Below, one piece after another: positions 1 through 7,285 of a stretch of 11,644 nucleotides of DNA. Source of the DNA: Conidiobolus incongruus B7586 (lineage: Eukaryota; Entomophthoromycota; Entomophthoromycetes; Entomophthorales; Conidiobolaceae); the NCBI GenBank assembly GCA_000697335.1, contig JNEM01008466.1, positions 1 through 11,644 on the forward strand, written 5' to 3'. The position numbers and the translations under genes are program-made. Position 1 is the first letter of the stretch; each line of letters starts with the position of its first letter. The notes under the pieces were generated by a model, which saw nothing but the letters and a program-made list of their open reading frames with translations, searched no databases and had not been told where the DNA came from.

Positions 1-1916
1 AATTATAAAATTCGCTAATTGTTTTAATTAACAAATAAATATAAAATATAATTTAAATTAATTATTGAAAGTATCAATAACTTAAATGATTTAAAATATT
101 AAATTAATAATAAAACCACAAAAATAATTTTAATATTAGTATAAAGTAAAAGGTTGAATATATAAAAATAATATTTTATAATTTATATTAAATTATCTAA
201 AATCTCAGAATGGATTTTTAAAAATCAATTTATGACAATTTTAATAAATTTATATCAATAAAAGTTAATACATATTAAAAATGTTCATTTATTTCTAAAA
301 CACAAAGTGAGTATAAATATAAAAAATGATTTGAAACTAATAAAATTAATAATAATAAAGATTTAAAAAATTTATAAATTTTAATTAAAAGTCTATATTT
401 AGAAAAATTCAATATATTTAAATATAATTAATAATTATAAAGTGAAAGAGCAATTAATCATAAATAATTTTAAAATGAAAATATTTGGCTTACAAAAAAG
501 ACTATAAAAATTAACATATTAGTTGATAGATTGAAATAAATGGTCATTTTAAATTCTATATAAAAATTAGAATTTTTCAAGTGTATAATTCTGAAATTAT
601 TAAATTTAAATAATTTATTTATTAATTTCAAATTTAAGTGTATTATATTATAAACTTCAATATACATTGTTTTATATTAAAAATGGCTTAATATATTATG
701 AGCTATAATTTTTGATTTATAAAAAAAGGATAAGAGATGTTAATTTAAATTCATTTCATTTTTCTGAAAATTAAATATTTACATTATTGTAATTAATAAA
801 TCAAATATATATTATACTCTTTAACATAATATATTAGGATTTATGATACTAAAGATTTTATAATTGACATTTTATATATTGTATCTCAACTGAATATATC
901 ATTGACTAATATATAAAAGATTGAATGTCAGTGTTATTTGTGAAATGGTTACATATTAAGTAATATATGATTTAAAAATTTAAAAACAATCAAAAATGAT
1001 AAGATTTTTATTTAAATTAGATTTATTACAAATAAACAAAATAATTTGAGATTTGTTAAATGCTAAATAGTTGTAAAATGAATTCAAAATACTGTTGAAA
1101 GATATACAGATGTCATTTAATAGTGGATGAAAATTTATAATTTTATTGAATAATAAAAACCTTGAATAGTTAATCTTAAATATTCACGGTTAAAGATATT
1201 GAATCAATTCTATGTACTTATATAAAATATTCAATTAGATAAATGAATTAAAAACATTGTGATAGACAACAGTCGATAAGTGACTGGGGAAAAATATCGA
1301 TTACAGAAGTTGACATAGGAAAATTAATCAATCATTTACTGTTTGTCAAATATTAACAAAATGGAATTTTGATGTTTTGAATTATAATATATTTAATAAA
1401 TATATATATATGTCAATGAAAAACAAAATATCATTACAAAGAGCTGAGTTAAGGATTAAATAAAAGATGTTGAGTATTACCTTAAACACTCTTACCATAA
1501 AATGATTAGAAACAATATAAAAGTGATAATTAAAATAGAAACAATATTAAAAATAAAGTGGTAGAATTTAAGCCTACCTCAGTTTTATATAAAAATTCAT
1601 ACCATTGAAGTTCAAGATTCGTAAAGGGACTAAAATTTTGAAGATTAAATTAACGAGTATTTACTCGTTAATTTAAATTTAAAGATAATTGAATGGATCA
1701 TTAAACATATAACGTACCTCGGGATAATGATGGAATGAAGTAAAAATCATCATTTTGGTTCACTATTCAAATTCATTTGGTAATTGAATCCTGAAATATA
1801 AGTAGAGAGAAGTTAAATTAACCAAATCAAATAGAAGTAAAAATTTAAATCTTCGATAGTACTAACTTGGTGGTGAAGAATACATTGAACTGTTCTTGAA
1901 TACGATGGTTATGGGA
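1..1916. other. AT-rich intergenic region, no confident gene
   Basis: This is very AT-rich DNA downstream of the BuGZ-type gene. Open frames are short and lysine-, asparagine- and isoleucine-rich, as expected by chance. Three items stand out and are reported separately: a GC-richer patch near 1250-1356 with a short coding-like frame, an inverted repeat at 1645-1676, and a run of splice-site-like motifs on the minus strand between about 1440 and 1870. A short TA microsatellite lies near 1397-1412. I saw no tRNA-like or rRNA-like segment. Confidence 0.7.
1645..1676. repeat. Perfect inverted repeat, 15-bp arms, 2-nt spacer
   Basis: The left arm at 1645-1659 is ttaaattaacgagta, and the right arm at 1662-1676 is its exact reverse complement. 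The arms contain an ACGAGT core, so the symmetry is not just AT-only sequence. The repeat lies about 240 bp beyond the BuGZ stop codon, inside a possible minus-strand intron. It could form a hairpin or cruciform, or bind a dimeric protein. No function is shown by the sequence. Confidence 0.8.
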
Positions 1917-2991
1917 CTAGGCAAGTTGAATATTCAAATTGCCTAAGTTGGCTAACTTGGATCCAACTAACTGATCAAGTTGATCCGCCTTGCGCTTAAC
2001 ACTGGTTTCATCGCTGCGATATTTATCCAGTTGGGCTCGCTTTTCTTCCTAAAGAAAATAGGTAAGTTAAATGTAATAAATAAAAATTCAGAGACTTACC
2101 ATTGATAGCTCAGTGTCAGAGTATATCAAGATAGTCTGTCTTTGCGAAGAAGAGTTTGGAGGATTAGAGGTATTTCTCCAATCTTGGGAATAATCTTGAA
2201 TGGGAGCAGCCACTGTAGAAGATTCGACTCTAGAATTTGAGTAAGAATTGGATGATATAGAACTTGGATTTGTAGTTTGTGATATATTCCCTTCAGATGA
2301 GGGAGGGACACCGATTTCTTTAGAAGGTGCTGCGACGTTTGTTGTGGCTGCATTTGCAGGAATAGTAGAAGGAAGTGTGGAAGAATTAGTTGGTGGAATA
2401 TATGAAGGAGGATAATAGGAACCATTAGATGGAATTGGAAGAGGAGGAGCCATATAGTTGAGATAAGGGTATGGAACATGAGGTTGAGCAGAGGGATAGG
2501 CGTAAGAAGAGTACGCGGCTTGGGAACCATAATAAGGATCAGGATATGGTTGCGCATTGTATCGAGCAGTAGCCAAAGGAGGTTGTGCTGAAGTGGATTG
2601 AGGAGCATTTTCAGGTTCTTTCTCTTCAGGTACGCCATCTAATCCATATATTTCATACTCGGTTGATTCTCGGCCGGGAATTGCATTAGGGACTCTATGA
2701 AATACAAATTAATATATAGGTTAAATAAAATTGAGAATTAGATTACTTTAAAATAGTTTCTTTATGAACTTGAGCAGCATGTACAACCAAACCACCAGCA
2801 GTACTGAGTTTCTTATTACAAATTTCACATTTAAAGTGTTTCATTTTTTGGTGATTAATCAGAATTTTTTCGTCTTCAAAATCTCTTTCACAGTACCTTT
2901 TTTATAAATTAGTCATTGACCAGAATAGTTGAACTTATTAAACTTACCAACACTTTGGACGTACTGGCTTTTTCTTATTTTTCTTTCCCAT
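1917..2991 (-). CDS. BuGZ/ZNF207-type zinc-finger protein with GLEBS motif (four exons)
   Basis: The coding exons on the minus strand are 2991-2948, 2896-2747, 2694-2100 and 2048-1917 (stop TAG), giving 306 residues. The N-terminus MGKKNKKK leads into two tandem C2H2 fingers: C14-C17-H30-H35 and C38-C41-H54-H59. These are followed by VPNAIPGR and YGLDGVPE, signature blocks of the BuGZ/ZNF207 family. Residues from about 95 to 250 are low complexity, rich in Pro, Ser, Tyr, Asn and Ala; the equivalent part of animal BuGZ drives phase separation. The end carries a GLEBS-like motif, SDTELSM then [10 protein letters not shown] (E264-E265), which in the family binds the checkpoint protein Bub3. Known family roles are kinetochore loading of Bub3, spindle assembly and splicing-factor contacts. 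All three introns restore one frame and have GT-AG ends. The start is the first ATG before the conserved MGKK. Function in this organism is inferred from the family. Confidence 0.93.
2049..2099 (-). other. BuGZ intron 3 (51 bp)
   Basis: The donor is GTAAGT at 2099-2094 and the acceptor TTTAG ends at 2049, with an ATTTAAC branch-like site. It is phase 0 and splits the GLEBS motif exactly between Met263 and the Glu264-Glu265 pair. Confidence 0.9.
2695..2746 (-). other. BuGZ intron 2 (52 bp)
   Basis: The donor is GTAATC and the acceptor CATAG, with TTTAACC as a likely branch site. Splicing joins the second zinc finger region (KETILK) to the conserved VPNAIPGR block in frame. Confidence 0.88.
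2897..2947 (-). other. BuGZ intron 1 (51 bp)
   Basis: The donor is GTAAGT at 2947-2942 and the acceptor AAAAAAG ends at 2897, with TGACTAAT as the branch-like site. The intron splits the Trp15 codon between the two cysteines of the first zinc finger, so the finger exists only after splicing. Confidence 0.9.
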
Positions 2992-4896
2992 TTTGATTAC
3001 AATAAAATACTAAGCAAATACAACAAAATTTGTATCAACAATTATTTTATACATTTATCTGATTTGAAAAAATAAGGTTCCTATTTAATCCTATAAATAG
3101 AAAAATCATAGCTTTATAAAATTTTTGAAATTCCAAATATAAATACAAAATCTCTTCCTTTCCACTCACAGTTTATCTATCTTATAATTATATGAATTGG
3201 ATTTGATATTAATTTTTTATGCATCAATTTCAAAATTCTGATTTGAAAGTATTTATTTTATCAGGAGTTTGATTGGGTGATAGATTTTGGATTTATCTAT
3301 AAACATTACTAAATGTTTTTTACAGTTAGATCCCCCCCATCAATGACTAATGAGGTTTATACAAAGTTTGTATTATTGAATTTAAATTCTTTATATAGTG
3401 CGATTTATTAGATTGAATATGTAAATGATTTTTAACTACAATTAATTACTTCATTTTATTATTTAACTACTATTTAATTTCAAATTAATATTAAATTTAT
3501 TTAAATTCCGTAAACATTAGTATTAGGCATTAGTTTTTGCATCAATGAATATTTTCAAACAATGAACAAAGACATTGAGTTATCTAATTAAATTTGGACA
3601 AAATTTTAATAACATAAAATATTGTAATACCACTGTTTAGTTCTTAATAAAGAAATGATCATATATATAATACAATAATTTTTAAAGTATAGAATATTAA
3701 ATTAAAATCAAACTATCATATTAATACTATTTGGATTAAGTTAATATACTTATTAATACCAACTTTCTTTGTATGGCAATAGCTTTTGATTTAACCTTGG
3801 TTTATCCAGAAATCACACGAATCATCCGTTTTAATTGTAATTAACACACACCGCTAATATTAAACAAATAGTATTTTTTAATTAAATGCCAAATGTTCGA
3901 TTTTTAAAATTAAAAATCAGTTATACATTAAATCTCTCGTATAATTAAGATATCATGTCATAATAATTTATGGATTGTAAACATATTAAAGAAACTGACA
4001 TCTCATATTCAAAATAGTTAATATCTAAAATAAGTTTTAAATATTCCAAATATTGATTTAAAATTTTGTGCAATTTTTAAATTTAAATTTTATTTTAAAA
4101 ATGTATATATTAATTGAATTAAATAGAATAACATTTTGATTTCTACACTATATGCTATGTATGCATTGGTTATTTTTTAGGACAATTTAATTAATTCATA
4201 TGATGTGAAACACTGCTAATTTAATTTTTAATAAGCAAAATGGTTTTAATAAGGATTTATATTTCTTATGAAATTGTTGGTATTTCTGATGTTTTATGAA
4301 TTAAATAATATTTGATATGATATTTGGAGAAAATAATTTGATTGGATATGATTTTATTTAAATAGATAATATTTGAAATGGCGATTGAATGCTATACTAT
4401 TTAAAGAAGACAACTTTTAAAAATAATATCTAATTTATTATATCTAATTGATTATTTATGTGATCAAAAATCAGTGAATATAAAATAAGCTATATTGATA
4501 TTAATTATTTATATAAATATAAATAGAAGAATTGAATATATATGGAATAAAATTATAGAAGTGATATTAATAAATGAAGCTTATTATTTCCTTGTAACTA
4601 AATTAGAGTATAAAAATTGAGATCTTGAAAATGGATGAAGGGATCGTTGAAGAAAAGCTATAGGTGTCAAAATTGACTAATTAAGGAATTTATATAGTTT
4701 AAAAAATAAAATATAAAATAGTTTTTAAAGTAAATATGAGATTTTGAAATTGGATAATATCGATTGTGCATAATAATATAATAAAATATTGTCTGAATAA
4801 TCGAACATATTAAGGATTAATTAGTGATATTGAAAGAGAAAAATATTGGATTGTTGATTGATTAAAAATATTTTTAGTAAAAATGATGATACAGTG
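2992..4896. other. AT-rich intergenic spacer
   Basis: I saw no convincing gene here. A run of seven C at 3332-3338 and a slightly GC-richer patch around 3760-3860 with only a 34-codon frame are the local oddities. From about 4240 to 4896 the plus strand has far more G than C, the pattern expected downstream of a minus-strand gene. Confidence 0.65.
3044..3051 (-). promoter_or_regulatory. Possible TATA box of the BuGZ gene
   Basis: TATAAAAT on the minus strand lies about 53-60 nt before the BuGZ ATG at 2991. In DNA this AT-rich the match could be chance. Confidence 0.3.
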
Positions 4897-5225
4897 CTAT
4901 TGAGCGAATATATTGTTGAAAGGCTTAGATTGATTGCTAGTTTCGTTATATGTATTGTTTAATATATTTCCAATTATGTCATTTGCGTCGATAACACCTT
5001 CACCAATAGAGTTTGCATCTCTTTTTGCATCCTCCAAAAAACATCTATATGATATATATGTATCGTCACCAGAGAGGACATATAAAATCCTTACTTTGTT
5101 GTCAATAAAAGATTACTTATATACAATGGTGATGTATTCTGGATTATTGTGGCTGTTAGTTTAATTATTTTCGATAATCTCTTCATCTGATGATCCAATG
5201 AATGAATCTCCTTGGATTTAATCAT
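4897..5225 (-). CDS. Unrecognised small protein or gene relic (two-exon model)
   Basis: I do not recognise the family. The GC content is higher here than in the flanks. The intact model reads ATG at 5225, exon 1 5225-5095, a 50-bp GTAAGG...ATATAG intron, and exon 2 5044-4897 ending in TAG, for 92 residues. The product would be basic and hydrophobic at first, then acidic and helix-prone (LEDAKRDANSIGEGVIDAND), with an Asn/Ser/Thr-rich tail. Codons in exon 2 follow a purine-first pattern, which supports coding on this strand. A competing reading keeps the exon 2 frame continuous upstream to about 5217. It is also protein-like but is interrupted about three times, which would make the locus a relic. 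A 62-residue open frame on the plus strand (ATG 4976 to 5164) looks like the antisense shadow. The gene is divergent from RPL4, about 320 bp apart. Coding here is likely at some time; the exact structure is uncertain. Confidence 0.4.
5045..5094 (-). other. Candidate 50-bp intron of the small minus-strand gene
   Basis: The donor is GTAAGG and the acceptor CATATAG. The length matches the 51-52 bp introns of the BuGZ gene, and removal joins two open frames without a stop. No strong branch site is visible; a GTGACG is the nearest candidate. Confidence 0.35.
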
Positions 5226-5482
5226 ATGTGAACATCGGTAGAGAACAGTTCAAACTTAGGGTTAGGCGGATATGCAATATGGGTAAAAAATACTGAAATT
5301 GTGTTTATTTCATAATTAGAGTAAATGCTGATTATTATAAAAATTGGGTGTATTTACGTATGTCTCTATGAGGATACAGTTTTCAAAAAGTATATTATAA
5401 ATGATGAATTAAAATGCAAAATTATGGGATTGATTCCAAATTAGATGGGTAAAATTTTTGACATTAAGTAAATTCAGAGAAC

Positions 5483-5503
5483 TTTATATATTCATTCCTT
5501 CTT
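5483..5503 (+). promoter_or_regulatory. Likely RPL4 core promoter: TATA-like element and pyrimidine tract
   Basis: TTTATATAT at 5483-5491 is followed by the pyrimidine tract ttccttctt at 5495-5503, 43-63 nt before the RPL4 ATG. Ribosomal protein genes often start transcription in such tracts. The leader then holds TTGACG near 5502-5507 and its complement CGTCAA near 5536-5541, which could pair. The start site itself cannot be fixed from sequence. Confidence 0.4.
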
Positions 5504-5545
5504 GACGTTGTTGCATCTTGTTATTAACGTTTGCCGTCAAACATC

Positions 5546-6729
5546 ATGGTATGCATAAATTCAATTGATTAATAGTGCTAAAAAATTAATTTGAGTCAAA
5601 TTACTAATTAATCATTTTCTAGTCCGCTGCTCACCGCCCTACCGTTAACATTTACGATCAATCCAATGCCACCGCTGGATCCGTAAACATTCCTGCTGTT
5701 TTCACCGCCCCTATCCGTCCCGATATTGTTCAAATCACTCACACTAACCTCGCTAAGAACAACCGTCAACCCTATGCCGTCTCCAAGATGGCTGGTCACC
5801 AAACCTCTGCTGAATCTTGGGGTACTGGTCGTGCCGTTGCTCGTGTTCCCCGTGTCTCTGGTGGTGGTACTCACCGTGCTGGACAAGCTGCTTTTGCTAA
5901 CTTCTGTCGTGGTGGTCGTATGTTCGCTCCCACCAAGATCTGGAGAAAGTGGCACGTTAAGACCAACGTCAACCAAAAGCGTTTTGCCACTGTCTCTGCC
6001 ATCGCTGCCACTGCTGTTCCTTCTTTGGTCTTGGCTCGTGGTCACCGCATTGAAAAGGTCAACGAAATCCCTCTTGTTATCTCCTCTGCTGTCGAATCTT
6101 TCTCCAAGACTAAGGAAGCTGTTGCCCTTCTCAAGACCATCAACGCTTATGATGATGTAGTTAAGGTTGCCAACTCCCGCAAGATCCGTGCTGGTCTCGG
6201 TAAACTCAGAAACCGCCGCCATCGCCAACGTCGTGGTCCTCTTGTCATCTACAACAAGGATGAAGGTATCACTCGTGCTTTCCGTAATCTTCCTGGTGTT
6301 GAATTGGTTCAAGTTGATCGTCTCAACCTTCTCCAACTCGCTCCTGGTGGTCACTTAGGTCGTTTCTGTATCTGGACCGAATCTGCCTTCACCCGTCTTG
6401 ATGAAATCTACGGTACCTACACTACTCCCTCTGGTTTGAAGAAGAACTTCCTCCTTCCTCAATCCTCCGTCTTGAACGCTGACATCAGTAGAATCATCAA
6501 CTCTACTGAAGTCCAATCTGTTCTCCGTGCCGCTAAGCCCCGTGTCACCAAGCGCCCCTACACCCAAAAGAAGAACCCTCTTCGCAACAAGGCTGTCATG
6601 GCTAAGCTTAACCCTTACATCAAGGCTGTCCGTGCTCATGAAGCTCAAGCTGCCGCTAAGAAGTCTGCCAAGCCTGCTAAGAAGGCTCCCGCCAACAAGG
6701 AATTCAAGAAATTGTTACTCTCTGAATAA
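5546..6729 (+). CDS. RPL4: 60S ribosomal protein L4 (uL4)
   Basis: The coding exons are 5546-5548 (ATG alone) and 5623-6729, giving 369 residues; the yeast protein has 362. The protein is a core part of the large ribosomal subunit. Its extended internal loop lines the peptide exit tunnel and helps assembly. Visible hallmarks are APIRPDIV near the N-terminus, [20 protein letters not shown] (56-75), the glycine- and arginine-rich tunnel loop with [11 protein letters not shown] (96-106), [13 protein letters not shown] and LARGH blocks, [23 protein letters not shown], and the eukaryote-specific lysine- and alanine-rich tail. There is no ATG in exon 2 before Met57, and conserved residues precede it, so the upstream ATG with the intron is required. 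The coding region is much richer in GC than its surroundings, with strong codon bias (CTC, GTC, AAG, CGT), as expected for a highly expressed gene. No breaks were seen. Confidence 0.97.
5549..5622 (+). other. RPL4 intron immediately after the start codon (74 bp)
   Basis: The donor GTATGC follows the ATG directly. TACTAAT at 5602-5608 is a near-perfect branch site, and the acceptor TTTTCTAG ends at 5622. Splicing yields M-SAAHRPTV, which agrees with fungal uL4 N-termini. Confidence 0.92.
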
Positions 6730-7285
6730 TTTTCTTGATTTCCTGTCATATTAAAAAATTTATTTCACCTAACTTTTTTATCTATCATTTATTTTTGTTT
6801 TTTTCATAATGACATCTCTATTGTATTAAACTTTATCATTTTTATTTTAAACCCTCTGATTCTTAATTATTCAAAACAAAATTAATATATACTCAAATAT
6901 AATCATATTATTAAATATTTATTTTCTATTCATTTTCCATACTTTTCCAATCTCCCCTGTAAAATCTATCTATCCCACAATCATTAATAATATTCTTTAT
7001 TAATCGTCAGAGTTTGATTGATAAAATTTTAATGTGTGCAATGATTGAATGAAAAATTTGAATACCCACATTTTGAGATTTGTTGGGCTGATTTTTTGAT
7101 ATATAAGGATCTTTCATGGGTTTCTTTCAAAATTTTGACCTATTGTTTGGGATATTTGGTTTGTATAGATCGATTCATATACTGTAATAACAATACTTAT
7201 TACCATTTATTTATAATAAGCTATCCTTTTCATATATATCAACATTCGATCTTTACCTAAGTAAAGATCTATTATCATCTGATTA
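6730..7285 (+). other. RPL4 3' flank and PHD-gene leader
   Basis: The first part, to about 6980, is pyrimidine-rich on the plus strand and C-rich relative to G, as in the other gene 3' flanks here. An AT-only hairpin (attaataa, 6-nt loop, ttattaat) lies at 6983-7004. From about 7020 the sequence is probably the promoter and leader of the PHD gene. A 71-codon open frame at 7045-7260 has an aromatic, biased composition and no recognisable domain, so I did not call it. Confidence 0.5.
7248..7269 (+). promoter_or_regulatory. Inverted repeat just before the PHD-protein start codon
   Basis: gatctttac (7248-7256) and gtaaagatc (7261-7269) are perfect complements around a 4-nt loop, ending 16 nt before the ATG. 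A stem in the leader could affect initiation, or the palindrome could be a protein site. Both are inference. Confidence 0.4.

Noticed and set aside
470-667. 65-residue open frame on the minus strand
   Set aside because: The composition is what AT-rich random DNA gives (Ile, Asn, Phe, Lys, Leu), with no domain, no codon periodicity and no rise in GC.
2126-2638. 170-residue open frame on the minus strand within the BuGZ gene
   Set aside because: It is an out-of-frame shadow of exon 3. The real frame gives the family-specific YGLDGVPE block and the GLEBS motif.
3765-3842. Short frame with MAIAFDLTLVYPEITR-like translation
   Set aside because: It is only 34 codons, with no splice support and no recognisable similarity; chance is the simplest reading.
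4976-5164. 62-residue intronless open frame on the plus strand
   Set aside because: It mirrors the minus-strand frame, which has the better purine-first codon pattern, and the local strand skew also favours the minus strand. It is not fully excluded.
4897-5225. Reassigned TAA codon to explain the interrupted frame
   Set aside because: TAA ends RPL4, the PHD gene and SSZ1 exactly where their families should stop, so a changed code is not supported.
5608-6648. Long open frames antisense and out of frame to RPL4
   Set aside because: They arise from the strong codon bias of RPL4. Only the uL4 frame has recognisable conserved blocks.
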